This document shows positions 26,623 through 34,888 of a stretch of DNA of 64,000 nt, one piece after another (position 1 is the stretch's first letter; each line of letters starts with the position of its first letter). The DNA lies in assembly GCF_011074795.1 (NCBI RefSeq), contig NZ_JAAMPF010000018.1, forward strand, positions 372,001 through 436,000, in the 5' to 3' direction. The position numbers and the translations under genes are program-made. The stretch comes from Marinobacter salicampi. Its GTDB lineage: Bacteria; Pseudomonadota; Gammaproteobacteria; Pseudomonadales; Oleiphilaceae. Under the pieces are notes generated by a model. That model ran no database searches. It was not told where the DNA came from and worked only from the letters and a program-made list of their open reading frames with translations.

Positions 26623-28212
26623 ATGCCATACGCAAACGACGTTGATGCCATCGCATCGCTTCTAAAGCAGAACCCCACCTGGAACGCCATCAAGCCCGAG
26701 CACGCCGCTCGCATGCGCGCCCAGAACAAATTCAAGACGGGTCTGGATATCGCCAAGTACACCGCCAAGATCATGCGCGAAGACATGGCGAACTATGACA
26801 ATGATACCTCCCAGTACACCCAGTCCCTGGGTTGCTGGCACGGCTTCATCGGTCAGCAGAAGCTGATCTCCATCAAGAAGCACTTCGGTTCCACCAAGCG
26901 TCGTTACCTGTACCTGTCTGGCTGGATGGTCGCAGCCCTGCGCTCCGAATTCGGGCCGCTGCCTGACCAGTCCATGCACGAGAAGACCTCTGTTGCTTCC
27001 CTTATCGGTGAGCTGTACACCTTCCTGCGTCAGGCAGATTCCTGGGAACTGAACCACCTGTTCCGTGATCTGGAAGAAGCGAACAAAGCTGGCGACAGCG
27101 CCAAGGTCAAGGAACTGGAAGCCAAGATCGACAACCACGAAACTCACGTGGTGCCGATCATCGCCGACATCGACGCCGGCTTCGGTAACGCAGAAGCCAC
27201 CTACCTGCTGGCCAAGAAGATGATTGAAGCCGGTGCCTGCTGTATCCAGCTTGAAAACCAGGTTTCCGACGAGAAGCAGTGTGGTCACCAGGATGGCAAG
27301 GTCACCGTACCCCACGCCGACTTCCTGTCCAAGATCAACGCGGTTCGTCTGGCGTTCCTGGAGCTGGGTGTTGACGACGGCGTTATCGTTGCCCGTACTG
27401 ACTCCCTGGGTGCAGGCCTGACCCAGAAGATCGCCGTGACCAACGAGCCGGGTGACCTGGGCGACCAGTACAACAGCTTCATCGATGGCGACGTTATCGA
27501 CAGGGCAGAAGACATCAACAACGGCGACGTTGTGATCAAGCAGAACGGCCAGCTGGTCAAGCCCAAGCGCCTGGCTTCCGGTCTGTTCCAGTTCAAGCCG
27601 GGCTCAGGCGAAGACCGCGTGGTTCTGGACTGTATCACCAGCCTCCAGAATGGTGCTGACCTGCTGTGGATCGAAACCGAGAAGCCCCATGTTGGCCAGA
27701 TCGCCTCCATGGTTAACCGGATCAAGGAAGTTGTGCCCGACGCCAAGCTGGTTTACAACAACAGCCCGTCGTTCAACTGGACCCTGAACTTCCGTCAGCA
27801 GGTATTCGATGCCTGGAAAGAAGAAGGCAAGGACGTGTCTGGCTACGAGCGTGCTGACCTGATGAACGTCAAGTACGACGACACCGAACTTGGCAAGCTC
27901 GCCGACGAGTGGACTGCCAACTTCCAGCGTGACGGGGCCCGTGAAGCAGGTATCTTCCACCACCTGATCACTCTGCCGACTTACCACACCGCGGCTCTGT
28001 CTACCGACAACCTGGCCAAAGGCTACTTCGGTGAAGAAGGCATGCTGGCTTACGTTAAGGGTGTTCAGCGTGAAGAGATCCGTCAGGGTATCGCCACGGT
28101 CAGGCACCAGGACATGGCCGGTTCCAACATTGGCGATGACCACAAAGAGTTCTTCGCAGGTGACGCGGCCCTGAAGGCCGGTGGTAAAGACAACACCATG
28201 AACCAGTTCTAA
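26623..28212 (+). CDS. aceA: Isocitrate lyase, long (about 530-residue) form
   Basis: 529 residues. It splits isocitrate into succinate and glyoxylate, the entry to the glyoxylate shunt needed for growth on acetate, fatty acids or alkanes. The catalytic cysteine motif appears as EKQCGHQDGK (near residue 220), and VVPIIADIDAGFGNAEATYLL is the metal-site stretch. The C-terminal TLPTYHTAALSTDNLAKGYFGEEGMLAYVKGVQREEIRQG is typical of the long form seen in Pseudomonas and Acinetobacter, unlike the 430-residue E. coli enzyme. The codon choice (heavy use of C-ending Lys/Asn/Phe codons) looks like a highly expressed gene. AGGA precedes the ATG. Malate synthase is not adjacent. Confidence 0.95.
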   Translation: MPYANDVDAIASLLKQNPTWNAIKPEHAARMRAQNKFKTGLDIAKYTAKIMREDMANYDNDTSQYTQSLGCWHGFIGQQKLISIKKHFGSTKRRYLYLSGWMVAALRSEFGPLPDQSMHEKTSVASLIGELYTFLRQADSWELNHLFRDLEEANKAGDSAKVKELEAKIDNHETHVVPIIADIDAGFGNAEATYLLAKKMIEAGACCIQLENQVSDEKQCGHQDGKVTVPHADFLSKINAVRLAFLELGVDDGVIVARTDSLGAGLTQKIAVTNEPGDLGDQYNSFIDGDVIDRAEDINNGDVVIKQNGQLVKPKRLASGLFQFKPGSGEDRVVLDCITSLQNGADLLWIETEKPHVGQIASMVNRIKEVVPDAKLVYNNSPSFNWTLNFRQQVFDAWKEEGKDVSGYERADLMNVKYDDTELGKLADEWTANFQRDGAREAGIFHHLITLPTYHTAALSTDNLAKGYFGEEGMLAYVKGVQREEIRQGIATVRHQDMAGSNIGDDHKEFFAGDAALKAGGKDNTMNQF

Positions 28213-28257
28213 AGACCGGTTTGGTTGTCAGCTCCCGGGTTAGCGCGGGAGTAAGCA

Positions 28258-28293
28258 GAAAAAGGCCACCAGGTTTTCCTGGTGGCCTTTTTC
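28258..28293 (+). terminator. Strong terminator after isocitrate lyase
   Basis: AAAAAGGCCACCAGG, TTTT loop, CCTGGTGGCCTTTTT. The A run on the left also lets it serve the convergent ABC transporter gene on the minus strand. Confidence 0.9.
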
Positions 28294-28309
28294 GTTTTAT
28301 GTGCGTGTA

Positions 28310-30115
28310 TCAGCCGTTTTCAGAGGGCCCTTCTTCACGCTGCTGGATCTGCCAGAGGTTGGCATAGGTGCCATTGCGGGCGAGCAGCTCTTCGTGGCTG
28401 CCTTTCTCAACGATCCTGCCATGGCTCATCACCAGAATCACGTCCGCATCCACGACGGTCGAAAGCCGGTGCGCGATCACCAGGCTGGTCTGGCCCCGGG
28501 ACACTTCCCGTATCGCCTGCAAAATGCCTTGCTCAGATTCGCTGTCCAGAGACGAGGTGGCCTCATCAAATACCAGGATCGGAGGCCGTTTCAGGATGGT
28601 CCGGGCGATGGCCACACGCTGTTTTTCACCGCCGCTGAGTTTGAGCCCACGCTCGCCGACCAGGGTTTCCACACCATCGGGCAGATCGGTGATGAACTCA
28701 TCCAGATGCGCCATTCTAATGGCTTCCATGACCTCCTCGCGACTGGCGTCAATCCTTCCGTAGCGAACATTCTCATAGAGAGTGGAGTTAAACAGCACGG
28801 TGTCCTGGGGCACGATGCCGATGGCCCGGCGCAGGGATGCCTGGGACACGTTACGTATATCCTGGCCATCGATACGAATAGCGCCGCCGGTAACGTCATA
28901 GAACCGAAACAGCAGTTTGACCACCGTGGACTTGCCCGCGCCACTGCTCCCGACAATAGCGACTTTTTGCCGGGGAAGGACGCGGAAACTGACATCCTGC
29001 AGAATGGGGCGGCGTTCGGAATAGCCAAATCGCACCTGTTCGAACTCAATGGCACCATCCGATATCATCAGGTCCGGCGCCCCGGGTGAGTCGGTTACCC
29101 CGGGCGCCTGGTCCAGCAGCTCAAACATGCGCTCGATATTGGCGGTGGCGCTCTTGAGCTCCCGGTACACGAAGCCCAGGAAACCCAGGGGTATGAACAG
29201 CTGCATGGTGAAGGCGTTGATCAGGACAAAGTCGCCGATGGTGATCTTATCCTTGATAACCTGGTCCGCCGCCAGCACCATCATGGCTGTTACCGCTACT
29301 GCAATGATCAGGGCCTGGCCGGCATTCAACATGAAGAGAGAAAGCCGGTTCTTGCGCCGGGCTTGCTCCCAGCGGGCCAGGTCCTCGTCATACCGGTTTG
29401 CTTCAAATGATTCGTTACCGAAGTATTTGACGGTTTCGTAGTTGAGCAGGCTGTCCACTGCCCGGGTGTTGCTGGTGGAATCGGCCAGATTGGCTTCGCG
29501 CACGAATGCCAGCCGCCAGTTGGTCACAAGCACCGAGAACAGGATGTAACTGGCCACAGCTCCCAGGGTGATGAAAACAAACCCGATGGTGTAGTTGAAC
29601 AGCAGAATGCCGGTCACCATCGCCAGTTCCACCAGGGTGGGGACGATGTTGAACACCATGATGCGCAACAGAAAGCCGACGCCGGTCACGCCCCTCTCGA
29701 TATCCCGGGATAGTCCGCCGGTGCGCCGGTTCAGGTGAAAGTCCAATTCCAGGGCGTGGAGGTGCTGGAAGACCTGAAGGCCGATCCGTCGCATGGCCCG
29801 CTCGGTAACGCGGCCAAACACGGTATCCCGCAATTCACCGAACAGCGTCGTGGCTAAGCGGGCGGCGCCGTAGGCCAGCAGTAGCCCTAGCGGGAGCGCC
29901 AGGGTCATATCCTGGGCAGTTTTGGTGTCGAGACCGTCGACAATGTACTTGAGGATGAACGGCACACCCACTGTGGCTATCTTGGCACCCACCAGACAAA
30001 GCATGGCCAGGGCGATACGGCTGCGGTATTCCATCAGGTAGGGCCAGAGGCTCTTCAGCGTCTTCAGGCTGAGCTGTCCCTGAGCCCCTTCCGGTGGCAT
30101 GGACATGCCGCGCAT
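28310..30115 (-). CDS. ABC exporter, Atm1/HMT1-like (fused permease-ATPase)
   Basis: 601 residues. The N-terminal six-helix type IV exporter domain is followed by an ATPase domain with Walker A GSSGAGKST (near residue 395), signature LSGGEKQRVAIAR, Walker B PPILVFDEATSSLD and the switch histidine in VIAHRLSTV. The membrane domain stretch NTRAVDSLLNYETVKYFGNE is characteristic of the Atm1/ABCB7/HMT1 group, which exports glutathione-linked metals or sulfur species. The ATG at 30115 overlaps the thioesterase stop by one base (TGATG), so the two form an operon. An internal ATG a few codons later is also possible. The actual substrate is inferred only from the family. Confidence 0.9.
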   Translation of the reverse strand: MRGMSMPPEGAQGQLSLKTLKSLWPYLMEYRSRIALAMLCLVGAKIATVGVPFILKYIVDGLDTKTAQDMTLALPLGLLLAYGAARLATTLFGELRDTVFGRVTERAMRRIGLQVFQHLHALELDFHLNRRTGGLSRDIERGVTGVGFLLRIMVFNIVPTLVELAMVTGILLFNYTIGFVFITLGAVASYILFSVLVTNWRLAFVREANLADSTSNTRAVDSLLNYETVKYFGNESFEANRYDEDLARWEQARRKNRLSLFMLNAGQALIIAVAVTAMMVLAADQVIKDKITIGDFVLINAFTMQLFIPLGFLGFVYRELKSATANIERMFELLDQAPGVTDSPGAPDLMISDGAIEFEQVRFGYSERRPILQDVSFRVLPRQKVAIVGSSGAGKSTVVKLLFRFYDVTGGAIRIDGQDIRNVSQASLRRAIGIVPQDTVLFNSTLYENVRYGRIDASREEVMEAIRMAHLDEFITDLPDGVETLVGERGLKLSGGEKQRVAIARTILKRPPILVFDEATSSLDSESEQGILQAIREVSRGQTSLVIAHRLSTVVDADVILVMSHGRIVEKGSHEELLARNGTYANLWQIQQREEGPSENG

Positions 30116-30624
30116 CAGTTGGGGCTACGTCCACGGGCGGCCGAAAGCTGTTTGCGCATGGCCAGGCGGGATTCCCGGCGTATGCGGGCATCGTTGAAGC
30201 GACGCTTCTGCTCCGCAGACTCGGGCTCTACCGCGGGCACGTCCACCGGTTTGTCGTCGCTATCCAGGGCGACAAAGGTAAAAAAAGCCGAGAGAATGTG
30301 GCGAACCTCCCCGGTGTAGCTGTTTTCAGCAATCACCTTGCAGCCGATTTCCATGGATGAGCCCCAGCTTCGGTTTAGCGACAGGCTGAAAAGCAGGGTA
30401 TCGTTGCCTTTGGCCGGGGCCCGGAAGTGGATCGAGTCCACTGCCGCGGTCACGCACACATGGCCGGAATGGCGCTCGGCAACCACCAGGGCCAGCCGGT
30501 CGCACTTTGCCATGATCATGCCACCGAAAACCGTGTTGTGGGCGTTCATGTCGTTTGGAAAAACTTTGTAAACGTGGTTCTCTATGGCGGATGCTGAAAC
30601 GGGTTTTGCCTTTTTCCGGGTCAT
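30115..30624 (-). CDS. Acyl-CoA thioesterase, hotdog fold (YciA/acyl-CoA hydrolase family)
   Basis: About 169 residues with one hotdog domain, which hydrolyses acyl-CoA to free acid and CoA. The motif NAHNTVFGGMIMAKCDRLA (near residue 26) has the conserved Asn, GG and Asp of the YciA/BACH family, and VDSIHFRAP follows. The C-terminal tail is charged and rich in Arg. I chose the ATG at 30624, preceded by AAGG, over a GTG at 30654. It is the first gene of a two-gene operon with the Atm1-like exporter. Confidence 0.85.
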   Translation of the reverse strand: MTRKKAKPVSASAIENHVYKVFPNDMNAHNTVFGGMIMAKCDRLALVVAERHSGHVCVTAAVDSIHFRAPAKGNDTLLFSLSLNRSWGSSMEIGCKVIAENSYTGEVRHILSAFFTFVALDSDDKPVDVPAVEPESAEQKRRFNDARIRRESRLAMRKQLSAARGRSPN

Positions 30625-30748
30625 GAGCCTTGGGTCGCCTTGCTGGATGTTCACGTATCAGAGCGGGTAGTCCTTTGGTGGAACCGCAGTTCAAGCCTAC
30701 TACATCGTCCCCGCCAACTGCATGGGGTAATGACTCGGAGGAACGGGT

Positions 30749-32620
30749 TTGACTTTTGAACAGGGTCTTGTCTTCGCGATACTGATTGCCACTCTTGCCA
30801 TGTTCGTATGGAATCGCCTGCGCTTTGATGTGGTAGCCATGCTGGCACTACTGGTGGTGGCTTTGACGGGGCTGGTACCGTCGGAGCAGGTGTTCGCCGG
30901 TTTTGGCCATCCGGCAGTCATCACCGTGGCCGCCGTGCTGGTGGTCAGCCAGGGGCTCGTCAATGCCGGCGTGGTGGACACAATAGCGCGGTTTCTCGGC
31001 AAGGTGGGAACCCATCCGGTGGTCCAGGTGGTGACGCTGTCAGCCATCGTGGCGCTCTGCTCAGGGTTCATGAACAATGTCGGCGCCCTCGCGTTACTGA
31101 TGCCCGTGGCGGTCTGGATGTCACGCAAGGGCGGCCATTCGCCGTCACTGCTGATGATGCCGCTTGCATTCGGTTCGTTGCTGGGCGGTACCATGACCCT
31201 GATCGGTACCCCGCCCAACATCATTATCTCCGCTTACCGGAAGGACACCGGCGCAGACGCCTTTGGCCTGCTGGACTTCATGCCGGTAGGCGCTGTCCTT
31301 GCGGTGGTGGGTATTGTGTTTATCGCCCTGATCGGTTGGCGTCTGACCCCCCGACGCAAAGAGGCAAACGATGACAAGGAGCTTTTCCAGATCGGTGACT
31401 ACATCACCGAGGTACGGGTGACGGAAGAGTCCGAGGCGGTAGGGAAAACGCTTCATAACCTTATGGCAAAGGTCGAGGAAGATGCTGACGTCGCGGTGAT
31501 GGGGCTTATCCGCGACGAAGATCGGGAGCTTGCGCCTTCTACCTTCGAAGTGTTGAGAAGTGGTGACATCCTGCTTGTCCAGGCCGACACCGAAAGCCTC
31601 CAGTATCTACTGGATGTGGGCAAGCTTGACCTCGTAGGCAGCCAGGAAGAGGCTGAATCAGAGGCCATGGCAAAAACGGATGCCCGCTCATCAGTCGACA
31701 AGGAGAGCGAACAGGACGGAAAAAAAGAAAAAGCAGACAGTAAGAAAGACAAGGCCTCGAGCAGGGGCGAAATAAACCTGATGGAAGTGATCATCAGTAC
31801 CGATTCAGACCTGATCGGGAAAAGCGCCAACCGCCTCAGTCTCAGGGAACGCTACGGCCTCAATATTATTGCCGTGGCCCGCCAGGGCAAACGTCTCAAC
31901 AAACGTGTCGGCAATATCCGTTTTACCGCCGGGGATATTCTGCTGGTGCAGGGCCGTGAGGACAATCTCGAGGAAACCCTGTCAAACCTGGGTTGTCTGC
32001 CGCTGGCGGAGCGGGGCCTGAGGATTGGTAACCCGCGCCGGACACTGCTTGCCACCGGTATTTTTGCCGTCGCCATCGTTGTTTTGATGGCCGGTGTTGC
32101 CCAGGCGGCAACGGCACTGGTGGCGGCTGCGGTTGTCATGGTTTTGGTGGGGCTATTGAATGCCACCGAGGCTTACCGGAGCATTGACTGGTCAGTCATT
32201 GTACTGCTCGCGGCCATGATACCGGTGGGCGAAGCCCTGGAAACCTCAGGCGGAGCCCGCCTCATTGCGGATCAGATGCTGCTCATGGGCGATACGCTCT
32301 CACCGGCGGCGCTTCTGGTCATGGTCATGGTGGCGACCATGTTGCTGTCCAATGTGGTCAATAACGCGGCTGCCGCCATTATAGTCGCGCCCATTGCCAT
32401 CAGCCTTGCCGGCCAGTTGCCCATTACCGTTGATGCCATGCTGATGGCGGTGGCTGTGGGCGCCTCCTGTGCCTTCCTGACCCCAATCGGGCATCAGTCA
32501 AACGCCCTGGTGATGGAACCGGGTGGCTATCAGTTCGGTGACTACTGGCGCCTGGGCCTGCCACTGTCCGTTCTGGTGGTCGCAACATCAGTGCCGATGA
32601 TATTGCTGGTGTGGGGCTGA
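30749..32620 (+). CDS. SLC13/CitT-type transporter with two TrkA-C (RCK-C) domains
   Basis: 623 residues. Two hydrophobic halves of the DASS/ArsB-NhaD type (helices in about 1-190 and 425-623) flank a soluble insert with two RCK-C domains: EVRVTEESEAVGKTLHNL (near residue 220) and EVIISTDSDLIGKSANRL (near residue 350). A highly charged linker of alternating K, E, D and S separates them. The membrane part has GGTMTLIGTPPNIIIS and SCAFLTPIGHQSNALVM, the paired hairpin motifs of SLC13 carriers. Homologues import anions such as sulfate or dicarboxylates with sodium. The start is a TTG at 30749 with CGGAGGAACGGG before it; no nearby ATG has a comparable site. Confidence 0.87.
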   Translation: MTFEQGLVFAILIATLAMFVWNRLRFDVVAMLALLVVALTGLVPSEQVFAGFGHPAVITVAAVLVVSQGLVNAGVVDTIARFLGKVGTHPVVQVVTLSAIVALCSGFMNNVGALALLMPVAVWMSRKGGHSPSLLMMPLAFGSLLGGTMTLIGTPPNIIISAYRKDTGADAFGLLDFMPVGAVLAVVGIVFIALIGWRLTPRRKEANDDKELFQIGDYITEVRVTEESEAVGKTLHNLMAKVEEDADVAVMGLIRDEDRELAPSTFEVLRSGDILLVQADTESLQYLLDVGKLDLVGSQEEAESEAMAKTDARSSVDKESEQDGKKEKADSKKDKASSRGEINLMEVIISTDSDLIGKSANRLSLRERYGLNIIAVARQGKRLNKRVGNIRFTAGDILLVQGREDNLEETLSNLGCLPLAERGLRIGNPRRTLLATGIFAVAIVVLMAGVAQAATALVAAAVVMVLVGLLNATEAYRSIDWSVIVLLAAMIPVGEALETSGGARLIADQMLLMGDTLSPAALLVMVMVATMLLSNVVNNAAAAIIVAPIAISLAGQLPITVDAMLMAVAVGASCAFLTPIGHQSNALVMEPGGYQFGDYWRLGLPLSVLVVATSVPMILLVWG

Positions 32621-32770
32621 TGAGGGGTTGTTAGCAGTCTGCGCCCAATTGTGGGCACGCAGATCATCTACCCGGGGGCTCCGGAGCGTACTACTGTTCA
32701 GACCTGTCCACGGACAGCAAAGATTCACCCAAGCCTGATGGCCCGGAAGTTCGATGTGAGGTTGAGCGAC

Positions 32771-34132
32771 ATGATAACGGAAGAGAAGTCCAGGGAGGGT
32801 CTGGTCGAGGCCCTGGAGCAGACCCGGAGGCGCACGCTGGCATTGGTTGAAACCCTGGATGATCAGCAGCTAGACGTACCCTATCATCCGGGCGTCAACC
32901 CGCCTCTATGGGAGACCGGGCATTCGGCGTTTTTCTATGAAGTGTTTGTTCTGAGCCAGGATGGTGGGCCCAACTACGACCCTTCAATGGATGATCTCTG
33001 GGACTCTTTCCATATTGAGCACCGGGATCGCTGGCGTCGCGACCTGTTTCCCGGCCGGGCCGCCACCCTGAGCTATTTCAATACCATCTATGATCGGGTA
33101 GCAAAGCGGATCCGCAGCAAGCCCCTCTCAGGCGAGGACCACTACCTCTACCGCTACGCCATCTATCATCAGAATATGCATATAGAGTCCCTGATCTGGT
33201 GTCGCCAGACGGTGGGCTTCCCGCCGCCCCCCTCCTATGAAGCAGGGGCTCCTGATGCCATATTCCGTGCTGAAACAAATGAACTTAAAGCCGATGCCCT
33301 CATTCCGGCCGGGCGGTATGTAATGGGCATGCCGGGCTCCAGTCCAGATTTCGCCACAATGGATTTTGGCTTTGATAATGAAAAGCCGCGGTTCGAGGTG
33401 GAACTTCCGGCGTTTGCCATCTCCCGTACCCTGGTTTCCAACGGCGAGTTCCGGGAGTTTGTGGATGCTGGAGGCTATCAGGCACCGGAGTTCTGGTCGT
33501 TCGGCGGCCGAAAATGGCTGGAAAAGCCCTACAACCGTACTCTGGTGACTGGCGCTACCGAGGATGCCATGACTCTGCCGACGCACCCGATCTACTGGCA
33601 ATACCGCGACGCAGAATGGCAGGAGAAGCACTTCGATCGCTGGCATCCGCTCGACCCCTCTGCACCGGTTACCCACGTAACCTACTGGGAGGCTGAAGCT
33701 TTCTGCCAGTGGGCCGGGCGGCGGCTACCGTCGGAAGCCGAATGGGAGGCCGCAGCCCTGGACAACCGTCCGGGCCAGCCGTTCAACCGTTTCCCCTGGG
33801 GCAATGGGCAACCCCGGCCTGATCAGGCGGACATGGACGGGCGCTGGATGGCCCGGCAGCCGGTCGGGCACTACGCCAACGGCGTCGGCCGCCATGGCTG
33901 CCGGCAGATGATCGGCTCCGTCTGGGAGTGGACCACAGACCAGTTCCTGCCTTACGACGGCTTCAAGGTCGATGTGTACCCTTTCATGTCGACGCTGCAG
34001 TTCGGTGACCACAAGGTCACCAAGGGCGGCAGCTGTGCGACGTCGTCGATGCTTATTCGCGGCACCTATCGCCAGGCCTATCTGCCGGAACGTAACGACA
34101 CCTATACCGGTTTCCGGACCTGTGCACGCTAA
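32771..34132 (+). CDS. EgtB/SenA-like non-haem iron sulfoxide synthase
   Basis: 453 residues from the ATG at 32771. An N-terminal DinB-like domain carries the iron ligands: His51 (WETGHSAFF) and H133xxxH137xE139 (YHQNMHIES). These sit at nearly the same positions as the ligands of mycobacterial EgtB (51, 134, 138). The C-terminal half (from about residue 170) is a formylglycine-generating-type domain with GRRLPSEAEWEAAA, GSVWEWTTDQF and KGGSCATSSMLIRGTYR, ending FRTCAR. Family members join a thiol or selenol donor to histidine derivatives using oxygen. The sequence around the His motif looks closer to EgtB/SenA than to OvoA, yet the next gene is an OvoA-type methyltransferase. Upstream in-frame starts (GTG 32651, ATG 32738) exist, but the homology begins near 32771. 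Confidence 0.82.
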   Translation: MITEEKSREGLVEALEQTRRRTLALVETLDDQQLDVPYHPGVNPPLWETGHSAFFYEVFVLSQDGGPNYDPSMDDLWDSFHIEHRDRWRRDLFPGRAATLSYFNTIYDRVAKRIRSKPLSGEDHYLYRYAIYHQNMHIESLIWCRQTVGFPPPPSYEAGAPDAIFRAETNELKADALIPAGRYVMGMPGSSPDFATMDFGFDNEKPRFEVELPAFAISRTLVSNGEFREFVDAGGYQAPEFWSFGGRKWLEKPYNRTLVTGATEDAMTLPTHPIYWQYRDAEWQEKHFDRWHPLDPSAPVTHVTYWEAEAFCQWAGRRLPSEAEWEAAALDNRPGQPFNRFPWGNGQPRPDQADMDGRWMARQPVGHYANGVGRHGCRQMIGSVWEWTTDQFLPYDGFKVDVYPFMSTLQFGDHKVTKGGSCATSSMLIRGTYRQAYLPERNDTYTGFRTCAR

Positions 34133-34144
34133 GGACATGCTGTT

Positions 34145-34888
34145 ATGAATCTTTATGAAACTGATGAATTGCTGGGCCAGTACATGGACTTCCATTTTGG
34201 CGAGAGCCATTTCGGGGTGGGTAATTACCCCGCCCGCTGTGCCCGCCTGTGCCAGGACCTGATGGCCGGAATCAGCAAGGGCCGGGCACTGGATCTTGGT
34301 TGCGCCGTGGGTCGCAGTACGTTTGAGCTGGCACGGGTATTCGATCATGTGACCGGGCTTGATCTCTCCAACCGGTTTATCGACAGCGCGAACGAGATGA
34401 AGCGCGATGGCCAGAAGCGCTACTTCCTGCGGGAGCAGGGGGATCTGGGGCGTCATGTTACTGCGACATTGGTGGAGGTCGACCTGCAGAGCGTCGCAGG
34501 AAAGGTGGAGTTCGCCGTGGCCGATGCCTGCAATCTGCCCACAGACTACTGTGACTATGATCTGATTTTTGCCGGCAATCTTATTGACCGGCTGGAGGAT
34601 CCGCGGGCTTTTCTCGCATCGCTCCACAAGCGCCTGGTACCAGGCGGAGTGGTAGTGATCAGTTCTCCCTACACCCTTATGGAAGAGTATACCCCCAGGC
34701 CCAACTGGATCGGTGGTTTCGAGCAAAACGGAGTGCCGATAACGGTACTCGACGGCATGCGGGACATACTCGGCCAGCATTTTGAAATGATGCAGGACCC
34801 GGTTGAGCTTCCCTTCGTGATCCGGGAAACCCGTCGCAAATATCAGCATACCCTGGCGGAAGCCAGCGCCTGGCGCCGGATACGCTAG
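34145..34888 (+). CDS. Stand-alone OvoA C-terminal-type methyltransferase (putative 4-mercaptohistidine N1-methyltransferase)
   Basis: 247 residues matching the methyltransferase module that is normally the C-terminal third of OvoA, which methylates the imidazole of thiolated histidine to give ovothiol. The opening NLYETDELLGQYMDFHFGES is a family signature. The SAM site is ALDLGCAVGRSTFELAR (near residue 50), with VTGLDLSNRFI after it. Later family motifs are AGNLIDRLEDPRAFL, SSPYTLMEEYTPR and LPFVIRETRRKYQHT. AAGGA lies eight bases before the ATG, and the gene starts 12 bases after the sulfoxide synthase, so the pair is surely an operon. It overlaps the convergent Kef gene by four bases. 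No OvoB-type lyase is in the window. Confidence 0.87.
   Translation: MNLYETDELLGQYMDFHFGESHFGVGNYPARCARLCQDLMAGISKGRALDLGCAVGRSTFELARVFDHVTGLDLSNRFIDSANEMKRDGQKRYFLREQGDLGRHVTATLVEVDLQSVAGKVEFAVADACNLPTDYCDYDLIFAGNLIDRLEDPRAFLASLHKRLVPGGVVVISSPYTLMEEYTPRPNWIGGFEQNGVPITVLDGMRDILGQHFEMMQDPVELPFVIRETRRKYQHTLAEASAWRRIR

Noticed and set aside
32771..34132. Calling the sulfoxide synthase OvoA, EgtB or SenA by name
   Set aside because: The iron ligands fit all three families, the local sequence leans to EgtB/SenA, and the neighbour leans to OvoA. No specific symbol is justified.
33725..34849. 374-codon minus-strand frame opposite the methyltransferase
   Set aside because: Antisense to two well-supported genes and without recognisable domains.
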